The translations under genes were made by a program, and so were the position numbers. Of a DNA stretch of 64,000 bases, positions 28,664 through 39,039 are shown in pieces. The notes below the pieces were generated by a model. That model saw only the letters and a list, made by a program, of their open reading frames with translations, was not told where the DNA came from and ran no database searches. Origin of the DNA: Trissonchulus latispiculum (Eukaryota; Nematoda; Enoplea; Enoplida; Ironidae); NCBI GenBank assembly GCA_030248195.1, contig JASAND010007804.1:34923-98922 (forward strand), given 5' to 3'. The stretch's first letter is position 1. The number at the start of each line of letters is the position of its first letter.

Positions 28664-29949
28664 CGAAGCGCTCCTAAACTAAGAGACTTCCTAAATCGGC
28701 TCTTAAAATTAGGAGCCCAAAATCGGGCTCATAACACACTTTCAAGTGCTAATTGTTCAAATATTTAGCCAAGATAAAGGTGCAATGTATTGTATTCCTC
28801 CAGAAAAGTTCTATAAAAGCTTGTTAGACATTTTATGAGCTTCAACTGCTGAACATACAGTATAAATATATAATAGTAAATATATGGAATCTCGACATTA
28901 CGTTTGTCAAAAAATAAGAAACAAGTTAATTTTATCCTTACCTTTAAATTTGAGAATGTTCGATTTAAACATTCTATTTATTATCACGTTTAGTAGGTGA
29001 ATATAATATATAGTCTTTTTAACTTTTAAGTCTTTTAACTTTTCCAGCACACCTCATAAGTACCCAGCGTGAAAGTGCTTAGAAAGTTAAGAGAAAGGCG
29101 CTAAGAGGTGGTTATGAGCGAATGTCTAGGGCAGTTTAAGAAGAGCTTTGTGAAACAGTTTAGGAGCCGCTCATAACTTGCTCGTCAACTGCTCATAAGA
29201 GATAAGATAGGAGGGACTTAGGAGCCCTTTGTGAAACGCCCTACTCAGGAAGGTGGTAGCGCTTCAACCAACGGCTGGCAGACACCTGAACCCCGGAAAC
29301 CGGCAGGACACCAGTCGAAACTGGACTCAGGAGAAGGCGCACCGGATAAAAAACAAAGAAGTGGCTGAGCCGGAGTTCGTTCCATGGAGCTTCCGACCCC
29401 TTAGGACCGACACCTGGGCCTAATCAGACTTATCAATCTTTTCCTATTCTGTGCTCCTGTTACAAGTTGCAACCTTTTCATAGCACTTATACTTATTTAA
29501 TTTAGCACAACTAAGACTTCCTCATAGGAGGTGGATGCAGTCTATAATAACATTACATAGTGTTTTATTACAATGAAGGAAACACTTACAATGTATATAC
29601 ATACTTAGCTTTCAATCGAATCAAGACCTATGGTCAAAGACTAGCCAATCACACTTTTACTGATATTTGACAGTGAATTTCGATTAATTACAGTATTGAC
29701 CCACCGCAAAGGGTTTGCTGACTCTTGGTTTAGTTTAGCTAGTTCCATAGCTTATATCATTTGTAGTCTTTATGCTCAAAGAAGAAGTTTTTGTGTCAAG
29801 CTAGTTGGGATAAATGAAGGCTAAATGAGGCTAAAAACTGCTGCTGAAAACCTATCTACTAAAGAATAGTTAGCAAGGTTTTGAAAACTTGGAAAACTAT
29901 TTAACATTAGCGACGCTTGCTGAGATCCATCCCACAACGTACGGTGAAG
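28664..29949. repeat. Intergenic repeats before BTB paralogue 2
   Basis: At 28,664-28,730 and 29,080-29,250, short motifs CTCCTAA/TTAGGAG and GTTTCAC(A/G)AA/TTTGTGAAAC recur in both orientations, as they do at 26,880-26,939. The hAT element therefore inserted into an older repeat. About 29,235-29,470 is a SINE copy (listed separately). The rest shows nothing recognisable. Confidence 0.5.
29235..29470 (-). repeat. Diverged SINE copy related to the one at 32,560-32,880
   Basis: On the minus strand this shares a leader AGGAAAAGATTGATAAG and a decayed tRNA-like B-box region (ACGAACTCCGGCTCAGCC) with the tRNA-Arg-derived SINE at 32,560-32,880, in the same order. It is more diverged than that copy. 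Confidence 0.55.
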
Positions 29950-31077
29950 ATGATGCAAAGTATGAGAGAAACATATTCAGTGGATTTTCCTAATGTTCGT
30001 CGAAACAGTCCTTTTTGGAAATCTGCCCTTGAAAAGCCCTTAGGACCAGAAGTTTTGGTCAAACTCATTAACTCTGACGACTGGAACTTTACCCTACGGT
30101 TTTCCCAACGAGCTTTGCTTTTGAATCGTGCCAATTCTACTACACAACTCATGGTCACAGTAATAAAGCTTTCTTCAGACGGTGCCGTGGAAACAGTATT
30201 AATTAATAAGCGACAAGTTTCGGTTCCTGGTGAATTTCCGCTCACCATTTCAAACCCGGGCAGTTTCTCTCATTTCTCGGTTCCTTCGGATTTCTGGTTA
30301 CGAATTATTGCAACCAAGTCAAGCGGCATCAGCGCTTCGTCTGGGCTATTTTCTCCTAGTACCAACTTTACGAATCAACCTTCCAGCTTCGCAGTACCCA
30401 CGGCATCGCTTCTGGCTTCTTCGAGTGTCAGTCATACCTTTTCCAGTTCAACCACCTGGCCAAATCCGACAAATTTCGATGATTTCGGAATCATCAAAAC
30501 CCGGAAAATTGAAGATTCGCGTTCTATTGACCTTTTCACCGAACTCTGGGCTGGCCTGGAAAATCACGAAAATCCGTTCTCCGATATCCGGATTCAGTGT
30601 TCAGATAATGTGGATCTCTTTACTCATCGATTGGCTCTGATCAAAAGCCCGGTACTACGCCGGAATCTGGAATCGGATTTTCTCGAAAAGTCGACGGGAA
30701 TCCTGAAATTCAGCGAATTTCCGAGCTCCACCGTGAAAGTGATGCTAAAATATCTCTACTTCGGAGATTCCTCAACTGTGGTCGACGAGAATTCCGTCTG
30801 CTGGAAAGATTTGGTGAAAATGTCGCATCGATACGACCTGCCGGCGCTGTTGAAAACCGCCGAAACGAAACTGATGGAAAATGCGAACGAAGAAAATATG
30901 GGTGACTATCTTTTGTTTTCCCAACTGTTCGGGTTGGAGGATTTAAAGAAACGATGTTTGGATTTGATTGTGAAAAATTTCGACCGTTTCCAAGATTTGC
31001 CGGAATTTGATGCGATTCGAGCCGATCCAGAACTTTTTGTGGCGCTGTTGCGCGCTTCCAAGCATTCTAATACATAA
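29950..31077 (+). CDS. SPOP-like BTB/POZ protein, paralogue 2 (375 aa, intronless)
   Basis: In-frame ATGs lie at 29,950, 29,953 and 29,962. The last (MRETYSVDF) matches the start of the third paralogue best. The N-terminal beta-rich region (through SDFWLRIIATKSSG) is followed by a Ser-rich linker that lacks the NSPFYE-VTK-DPR segment shared by the other two. Next comes a basic KTRKIEDSRSIDLF, then a BTB domain (NPFSDIRIQCSD, THRLALIKSPVLRR, LKYLYFGD, MSHRYDLPALLKT) and a 3-box/BACK-like C-terminus. The BTB half is nearly identical to paralogue 1, while the N-terminal half is more diverged. Same orientation as its neighbours, with no introns. Confidence 0.88.
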   Translation: MMQSMRETYSVDFPNVRRNSPFWKSALEKPLGPEVLVKLINSDDWNFTLRFSQRALLLNRANSTTQLMVTVIKLSSDGAVETVLINKRQVSVPGEFPLTISNPGSFSHFSVPSDFWLRIIATKSSGISASSGLFSPSTNFTNQPSSFAVPTASLLASSSVSHTFSSSTTWPNPTNFDDFGIIKTRKIEDSRSIDLFTELWAGLENHENPFSDIRIQCSDNVDLFTHRLALIKSPVLRRNLESDFLEKSTGILKFSEFPSSTVKVMLKYLYFGDSSTVVDENSVCWKDLVKMSHRYDLPALLKTAETKLMENANEENMGDYLLFSQLFGLEDLKKRCLDLIVKNFDRFQDLPEFDAIRADPELFVALLRASKHSNT

Positions 31078-31529
31078 ATTAGAATTGGATTAGAAGCAAC
31101 GAGGCTGACTACAGTTACTGACCCTACTTGCGAATTTGATCCTTAAGGTTGAAGCTGACCTCCTGAACTATATACAAAAATTCAACAACAACTCTTTAAA
31201 ATTATTTTAAGATTAGTTCATACTAATATATTTGTCAGCATTCCCAATGACAAGAAATATGATCCGTTGTACAGAGTGTATCCGATTAATGAGAATTCTT
31301 ACGATATGCTTTTCTCCTGGCTTTGGCGCAATGGTAGCATTTTCGTCCTCAGATCGCAAGGTCCGTGGTTCGACTCTGGGCAGAAGCAACTTTTTGTCAA
31401 AGCCCGTTCCAGAAGTATATAAAAACTCTTTAAAATTAACTCAAGCTTAAACTTCCTGATCTGAAACTAATTTGATAGCTTTACTTCCATGAATGCATAA
31501 ACTGCATTAACTGAATTTGCACTACGTAC
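31078..31529. other. Intergenic DNA downstream of BTB paralogue 2
   Basis: AT-rich. It contains a tRNA-derived copy at 31,309-31,387 (listed separately). No gene or terminal repeat recognised otherwise. Confidence 0.4.
31309..31387 (+). repeat. tRNA-derived repeat downstream of BTB paralogue 2
   Basis: The segment contains TGGCGCAATGGTAGC (A-box, Arg/Trp-type D-arm), CAGATCGCAAGG and the B-box GTGGTTCGACTC, in tRNA order. Stem pairing is incomplete. It resembles the tRNA-Arg-derived copy at 32,728-32,799. Confidence 0.5.
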
Positions 31530-31873
31530 TAGAGATGCACCGGGGCCGCCACTACCGGGGCCGGGACCTCATCGTGTCCCCGGCCGGGGCCGGGGCCTGG
31601 AAATTGGGGTCCAAATCGAAAATTTTCAAAAATTTTCTAGAAAATTTAAATTTTGCAATACTTTTTGATATACAAACGTTACTATCGTTGTTTTCAGTCA
31701 TATCGGCGGGAAAACAAACGATTTGTAATACTTTTTGACTTTTGAAAATTCAAAATTTTGGTCAAAAAATGTCAAACATTTACAAACTTTTGCTAATTTT
31801 TGGCCCCGGTCAGTACCGGGGCCTGACCACCGGTGCCGGTGCCGGGGCCGGGCCAGGCCCCGGTGCATCCCTA
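31530..31873. mobile_element. Short hAT-type MITE (344 bp) between BTB paralogues 2 and 3
   Basis: The element starts TAGAGATGCACCGGGGCC and ends GGCCCCGGTGCATCCCTA, 18-bp near-perfect terminal inverted repeats of hAT type. It is flanked by an identical 8-bp duplication CTACGTAC (31,522-31,529 and 31,874-31,881). GC-rich CCGGGGCC blocks lie inside both ends around an AT-rich core. It has no coding capacity. Confidence 0.9.
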
Positions 31874-31881
31874 CTACGTAC

Positions 31882-33548
31882 ATATAATTAAATCAGAACG
31901 TACTATTGACCTTGATCAATTTACTTTTAGATCTAACAAAAACAGCCATTTAGCTCTGCGTATATTGGATGGTTGCAGCGGGCGGAGACGAGCAGCAGTG
32001 AATCTGATCAGATCACTTGTCACTAAATTAGACCACAGAAATCTCTGGTTAAAGGAGCAACTGAAGTGATAACGTTTTGAGTTAACTGAGGTGATTGAAG
32101 CACTGAGCTAAAAACGTTCCAAGACAAGGTCAATTTAGTAGAGAGCTAGAACTAGAATTCTAGAATACAAAATTGAATAGTTCAGCAAATATTTCTGCTG
32201 ATCTAACTCAACGGACATTCGAAATAACGTTTTCCGATTTTTGTTTTTCTGATTTCCCACTGTACCATTATTCTCTGCTTTCTGTTTAATTGAAATGGCA
32301 AATGTTGTTTAGTTGCCCATTGTGCGCACAACTTTCGGCCGACCCGTGCTAGCTTTAGCAAATAGGTGGTGAACATTAATTAGTAAACACTGGACTGAAT
32401 TGAGATGGAACACGTAAAGATTGATTGCATGGTAGGCTAGGCTAATTTGATTGTATACTTTTTCTCAGACGACAGCCAATAAAAGGACGTAATCAATTTT
32501 CATCTCTTTACTAAGCTATCGTAATTCCTTGCCATATTCATCATGTATATATCTATACTAGTTTTGTTCACTTGTAGCGCTTCTACCAGGGCTGGTGGAC
32601 CAAGAAGAAACCGAGAACAAGCCCGAACGGGAGGCGTCAGGCACCCTTGTACCCACGAAACCAGGACTTAGAAGAGAGAAGGGAAGAGGGAGGTTCAGCT
32701 TTTCATTCACCATTGAAAGTAAAGAATTGGCCCAGCCGGGATCGAACCACGGCCCTTCTGATCCGTAAACAGACATGCTACCGCTACACCACAGGGCCAT
32801 CAGCTGAACTCCCGTTGCAGGCTTATCAATCTTTCCTATGCCTGCTTCCTTACAGCGCTCTTTAGTAAAGATATGTTGTTGAAGCATTACTTGTTTGGCG
32901 ATATCGGAGTCGTGCTCGAAGGCGAAACCTTAACCGAAGTTGAAAATTGAGGACCTGCTTTATCCGGCGGGGTGTTCTTCGGAGGTTTCAGTTTCATCTT
33001 GACGTGCACCTAGAAATCGAGATACTTCTTTACGATGTCCTCGGAAAGTATAAGAGTTTGACAAGCGTTGCAAAATGTCCCAAACGCCGAAACACGGTCT
33101 TTACATCGTTTACGCAACAAAAGTTGTTCCAAAAGTTTCTTCTGTAAACAGATAACAGAAGTGCAGTCATTTGAGACATGTATGTAGTGTCTAATTGATT
33201 CCGTTTACACTTTGTTTGGTCTGGCAATTCAAAATGATTAGAAAAACATTGGTTCCAAAAACTTATTGTTTATGTATTCATGCATTATTTGCAGTTTGTA
33301 AGAAAAGTAATTCATGTCTGTAATACAAAAACCATTGAAAGTTTCAATTCCTTTTATTATTGATTTCATGTTCAAGGGTTGAGATCGAAATTTTCTGGCA
33401 ACAAGCAGAAGTTGAAGTTAAAATGAATTAACTGCTGAAGTTTTCTTTAAAAATTTAAAAGGTTAGCAATATTTTGAAAATTTAATGATCTTCAATATCA
33501 TATCTGCTAAGATCTAAGCCACAACTTACTCGACGCTGCAACAAAGTA
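31882..33548. other. Intergenic region before BTB paralogue 3
   Basis: AT-rich DNA. The only recognised content is the minus-strand SINE at 32,560-32,880. Short frames here look like chance. No promoter motif was recognised upstream of the BTB start. Confidence 0.4.
32560..32880 (-). repeat. SINE with a tRNA-Arg(ACG)-derived head
   Basis: On the minus strand a leader (AGGAAAGATTGATAAG) is followed by a tRNA-like part (32,799 down to 32,728) and a GC-richer body to about 32,575. The tRNA part pairs TGGCCCT with TGGGCCA (6 of 7 bp). Its anticodon arm GTCTGTTTACGGATCAGA presents ACG in a 7-nt loop, as in tRNA-Arg(ACG), and its B-box is GGTTCGATCCC. The T-stem is imperfect, so it is a SINE rather than a tRNA gene. 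Confidence 0.65.
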
Positions 33549-34691
33549 ATGGGAGATACATACACTGTGGATTTTTCCAAACTTCGTGAAAATAGTTGTT
33601 TTGGAAAATCTGTCCATGAAAAGCCTTTGGGACCGGATGTTTTGGTTAAACTTATCCAATCAGAGGAAACTAACTTTAACCTTCGCTTTTCCCGACGCTC
33701 TCTGTTTTTGGCTCAAGCGAATTTTACTACACAGTTGATGGTTACTGTAGCCCAGCTTAGTTCAACGGGTACAATGGGAACTGTATTAATTGATCAGCAA
33801 GAAGTTAGCGTTCCCGGTGAGTTTCCGCTATCTGTTTCGCAGTCTGGCAGTTTCCCCGCTTCCTCAATTCTCCCCGATTTCGGTTTACGAGTTATTGCCA
33901 CGAAAGTAGATGGAATCGGCTCTTCCTCAAGGCTATTTGGTCCGATCGCCAACACTTCGAAATTACCAATCTTTAAAGAACCCTCCACGTTTCCCTTTTC
34001 GAGTGTCAATCCGACCTTTCCGAATTCACCATTCTATGAAAGTGTGACAAAGATGGATCCTCGTGGCAGGTCTAGAATCATGAAAAAACGGAAAATTGAA
34101 GATTCCAGGTCCATCGATCTTTTCTCCGAACTGTGGTCAGGTCTGGAAATTCCGGAGAATCCGTTTTCCGATATCCGGATTCAGTGTTCGGATGATGTGA
34201 TCCTCTATTCTCACCGGTTACCTTTGATCAAAAGTCCCGTTTTGCGAAAAAATTTGGAATCTGATTTCCAGGAAAAGTCGACTGGAATTTTGCATTTTAC
34301 CGACTTTCCCAGCTCTACGGTCAAAGTGATGCTGAAATATCTCTACTTCGGCGATTCCTCAAGTGTCCTCGACGAGACTTCTGTCTGCTGGAAAGATTTG
34401 GCAAAAATGTCGCATCGCTACGACCTTCCAGCGTTGTTAACAACAGCAGGGGCAAAACTGTTGGAAAGCGCTAACGAAGAAAATATGGGAGACTACTTGA
34501 TGTTTTCTCAGCTTTTGGATTTAGAAGATTTGAAATGCAGATGCTTCGATCTGATTGTGGACAATCTTCACCGTTTGCAAGATTTGCCGGAATTTGATGC
34601 GATTCGAGCCGATCCGGAACTGTTTGTGGCGCTGTTGCGCGCTGCCAAGGGTTCCGGCTCGTTGTACTCGCTCAGTACTGATACTACTTGA
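33549..34691 (+). CDS. SPOP-like BTB/POZ protein, paralogue 3 (380 aa, intronless)
   Basis: Starts at ATG 33,549 (MGDTYTVDFSKL). The order is as in the other two copies: a beta-rich N-terminal region of unknown family, a linker with NSPFYESVTKMDPRG shared with paralogue 1, a basic MKKRKIEDSRSIDLF (possible nuclear localisation signal), and a BTB domain (ENPFSDIRIQCSD, SHRLPLIKSPVLRK, LKYLYFGDSSSVLDE, MSHRYDLPALL). A 3-box/BACK-like tail follows. It is the most diverged of the three and has an extra C-terminal SLYSLSTDTT. An ATTAAA about 100 bp after the stop could be its poly(A) signal. Cullin-3 adaptor function is inferred from the family only. Confidence 0.88.
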   Translation: MGDTYTVDFSKLRENSCFGKSVHEKPLGPDVLVKLIQSEETNFNLRFSRRSLFLAQANFTTQLMVTVAQLSSTGTMGTVLIDQQEVSVPGEFPLSVSQSGSFPASSILPDFGLRVIATKVDGIGSSSRLFGPIANTSKLPIFKEPSTFPFSSVNPTFPNSPFYESVTKMDPRGRSRIMKKRKIEDSRSIDLFSELWSGLEIPENPFSDIRIQCSDDVILYSHRLPLIKSPVLRKNLESDFQEKSTGILHFTDFPSSTVKVMLKYLYFGDSSSVLDETSVCWKDLAKMSHRYDLPALLTTAGAKLLESANEENMGDYLMFSQLLDLEDLKCRCFDLIVDNLHRLQDLPEFDAIRADPELFVALLRAAKGSGSLYSLSTDTT

Positions 34692-35312
<621 letters not shown>

Positions 35313-37037
35313 GCTGGTAGAAGTAAAATTATTGTACTAAACAGCTTGTGCAACAAACAAGTCCGTCATTGAAGTCATACAGTTTAGTTACAAGCGTAAG
35401 ATCGTTTTTAATTTACGTAGTGTTTGAAATCAAGTCGGATCGCCGATCCGACTGACTCAAGCGATTTAATCCGAACCGATCCACATCACTAATATATAGT
35501 TAGTCCTGTATGACCTTTCACATTTTTAATCTGTGACAATATAAAACAAGTATTACTTCATTAAAGCTTAACTCAAATAACGTGTAAAGAACGTCACATT
35601 TAGTTGTCAATTTCTCTTTGTATATTTCCTGGTTTCAGTTAATCGTAGTCGAAAGGAGGATCTGCCAACCAAATCATTTGTAATGAAAGGAGTTTCATAA
35701 AGGTTAAAAATTGAATTTCAAGAACTAAATGATGAATAAAGAATCATACGGAGAAATGAATGCTTCAGTACAAAGGAGATGATGAGTCCTGATTTAGCAG
35801 TGATTGACTTGATTGGAATCAATGTTTAAGTTATCTGATGTGTTTTGTCATGTTTTGTTCCGAACTGCCAGAGTTGTCAGGCGAAAATTACTATTCGTTC
35901 AATTAGGGACTAAGATTTTAGATTTAGGCACTGAATAAGTTAACAATGCAGGAAAGTCTAAACACACAGTGGATACGAATAGCATGAGAAAAATCAGTTT
36001 AATAGTTAACAGAAGCCTCAACGGCCTTTAATTATACTAACCCCTTTACTAACACGAAATTACGAACACCAGTTAAGAGGGTAGTTACCCTTAATAAGTC
36101 CGAGATAGGACTCTCAATTCTCCTCCTTCCGGTCGAAAATGCCTAATAACCAATTGCCGGAACGTCCCCCAGTTTTATTAGAAGAGTGAAATTCTTTTAT
36201 GTCTCAAAATCAAAGTTTAAGTGTCAATAAAGAGTGTTAATGTGAAAATTTTTGAAAAATAACAAATTAGTAGAAGATGGTTCAATATTAGGTACTAAAT
36301 AGCTAGATACGTAGTTAGATAGGGTTAATAAGTGATAATTAGTAATAATTAGCTAATATTTGATCGTGTTAGTAAAGGGGTTAGTATAATTCTGCAAAAA
36401 TTAATGTACTGTTAACAAACTGATTTTTCTCATGCTATTCGGCTATCCACTGTGTGTTTAGCTCACCATTGTTAACTTATTCGGTGCTAAATCCACAAAA
36501 TCTTAGTCCCTAATTGAACGAATAGTAATTTTCGCCTGACAACGATGATTCGGAAAAACATGATATCGAAATTAACTTAAACATTGATTCAATCCAAAAA
36601 TCAATCACTAGAAATCAGGATTCTCAGCTATTGCGGAAACATTCATTTCTCCGTATATTCTTTATTCATCATTTGGATTCTTGAAATTCAATTTTAACCT
36701 TTAAGCTCAGCTTTTCATTACAAATGATTTGGTTGGCAAGTCTCATACCTTCGACTGTGAAACCAGGAAATATACAAAGAGAAATTGACAACTAAATGTA
36801 GCGTTCTTTACACGTTATTTGAGTTGAAGCTTTAATGAAGTAATGCCCAGATTAAAATGTGAGGACTAACTATATGACTCTAAAGACAAATCTTTAGTCG
36901 GTCGGATCGGCGATCCGACATTTTCAGAGCACTACGTAAATTAAAAACGATCTTGCACTTGTAACTAAACTGTATGACTTCAATGACGGACTTGTTTGTT
37001 GCACAAGCTGTTTAGTACAATAATTTACTTCTACCAG

Positions 37038-37038
<1 letters not shown>
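35313..37038. repeat. 1.7-kb imperfect palindrome (fold-back type)
   Basis: The left arm (35,313-36,057) starts GCTGGTAGAAGTAAAATTAT and the right arm (about 36,364-37,038) ends with the complement ATAATTTACTTCTACCAGC. Inner ends share ACCCCTTTACTAACACGA. Other paired blocks include CGGATCGCCGATCCGAC and AAACACACAGTGGATA. Arms differ by indels. A ~300-bp spacer lies between. No ORF is present. It is probably a fold-back transposon or MITE. Confidence 0.87.
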
Positions 37039-37124
<86 letters not shown>

Positions 37125-37200
37125 CTCCCCCCACCCCCCCCCCCAGAGGGGGCACCGGGTCCCCCCCCTGGATCCGCCACTGCCCCCTACAATTTCGCCC
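37039..37200. repeat. Poly-G tract (86 nt with one C) joined to a possible transposon terminus
   Basis: G runs occupy 37,039-37,070 and 37,072-37,124 with a single C between, then a C-rich segment, then CTGGATCCGCCACTGCCCC. Read on the minus strand this last piece is CAGTGGCGGATCCAG followed by a C/G run, resembling a DNA-transposon end. The tract begins exactly where the palindrome ends. Its length may be an assembly artefact. Confidence 0.6.
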
Positions 37201-37670
37201 AACCATGAGAAAAAAATGGAATATATATGTTAGAAAATTTTATTTTTAAACATTTTTCACAATATTTTTGAAAAATTTGGCTAAACACGAAAAAAATTTA
37301 AAACGCAAAACGAGTGGTTTTTATTATATATATATATACATTTAATGTCTATAACAGCACATTTATATATGTCGAAAAAGGGCCACTGTTTAGCTGAAAT
37401 AATTTGGGTACAGTTTTGTGAAAAAATACAAGGTTATTGAGATCCACCAAGCCAGATTTTGACTCCCCCCCTAAACCAAAACAGATGGTACACACATACC
37501 CCCAACGCAACCCCCCCCCCCCAAATATTTTTCTATTTTTATGCCAAAAATCTTATTTCACGCATAGCTAATGCCAAAAATAAACAATCATGAATTAATT
37601 TTAACATTATACAGGGGTTATCAACTCGCTGGATTGGCAACATGTTTCCACGACTAAAATAAGGTATATA

Positions 37671-38201
37671 CATAGGTGTACCACCTGTTTGGGTTGGGGG
37701 GGGGGGGAGTAGAAGGTCCAAATTTGGCTCGGGGACCCCACCCAAATCCGAAAAATTTAAAAAGTTTTTTTAGCTAAAAATGCTCCTTTTTCGATGTACA
37801 GTACATAAAACATACTCAAAAGCTTCTGTCGATAGTTTTCGTATGCGAAAATAGGGCTTGAAAATTGACAAATTTGTGCTAAAATATGCCTAAATTAGGC
37901 CAGATTGTGGTTTATAATTGCGTATATTACCTTTTAATTGCTATAAATAACCATCTTTAGCTTTTTATATGTGATTTATAGCCATTTTTTCGAATTTTTT
38001 TCAAAAATTTTCAGAAATTGCCAAAAATTTTTTCAAAAATTTTGCATTTTTTATCTGGTTTCGACCCAATTTTAGGGGGGGAGGGGGGTTTGAGCTCGGC
38101 TTGGGGGGGGGGAGTAGTTGAGGTCGGGTAGGGGGGGAGGGGGTCTGGCCTCTCCGTGGGGGGGTCTCACTGGGGGCAAACTGTAGCCTGGTTCACCTAT
38201 G
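37671..38201. mobile_element. CATAGGTG-bounded G/C-run element, copy at 37.7 kb
   Basis: Bounded by CATAGGTGTACC and GGTTCACCTATG. G-runs lie just inside both ends. The AT-rich middle (37,770-37,985; contains GCTCCTTTTTCGATGTACAG) is repeated almost exactly at 52,998-53,215 in another member. No coding sequence. Confidence 0.65.
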
Positions 38202-38373
38202 GGTATATATTGAACGCCAAGAAAACCGTTTTTTTAAAACGTGTTTTTATCGCAATAATATACACTTTAAGCCAAAAATTTGGACTTTTCAGAAAACATT
38301 TAAAAGAATTTACCCCTAAATACAATATTTCTGGCAAAAGGCGCGGTCACCCATCCCCCAGTTGCGGGTGTGC

Positions 38374-38664
38374 CGCATAGATGTGTTAAGGGGACCCCAC
38401 ACCAAAATGACAAATTTTGGCGACCCCCCCTCCGATTTTCAAATTTTTGCTCCCCCCCCAGATTTTTGGCCAAAAAGTGGCCAAAAATGGCATAAAATCG
38501 AAAATTTAGGGGGGTCCCCCCACCTTCCGTCGGAACCCCCCCCCCCCCCGATTTTTTGCCCAGCCACACGTATGGTGTGCCGGGGGCCCCAAAAATTTAT
38601 GGGGGGAGGTTTCGAAAAATGGAAGGGGGGTCCCCCCCAACCCCCCTCCCCCGAGTACACCTAT
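38374..38664. mobile_element. CATAGGTG-family G/C-run element
   Basis: The left end is CATAGATGTGTTA and the right end is AGTACACCTATG. The interior holds C- and G-runs around GGCCAAAAAGTGGCC, and a further family-like motif CACACGTATGG occurs inside (about 38,565). It is a short non-coding member of the family dominating 51.8-64 kb. Confidence 0.5.
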
Positions 38665-39039
38665 GCCCTCCTCCCCTCAATTCCTCCCTGCCCCCCAACC
38701 CCCTTTCCTACCCCAAGTCTCCCCTCGCACCTCAGCCGCCCCCCCCCCCCCACCCCAGTCACAATGATATTCGGCATGAATTTTGATAATTCATTGTAGA
38801 CACACTTAGCTAATAGTAAGTTTTGCGTAGCTAATAGTAGGCTTACCCAATAGTACACGGTTGTAGGTTTCCAAGGTGTCCCTTAGGTGGAAGGGTTGTA
38901 GCTTAAATGAAAGGTCTGTTGGCAGTTGCGTTGTAGCTTTCGAGTGTCCTCGAGGTAGTTGGGTTGTACGAAGGTGTCTGCCAGCATCCTTTGCTCATTA
39001 AATACGCTTACATTATTTATTGTTCACTGTTTAAATTTA

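Noticed and set aside
23792..34691. BTB genes as independent retrocopies
   Set aside because: No poly-A tails or target duplications were found around them; same-strand tandem arrangement and shared starts fit local duplication of an intronless gene.
36924..37208. Poly-Pro and poly-Gly open frames on both strands
   Set aside because: They are produced by the long G-run and have no domain or splice context.
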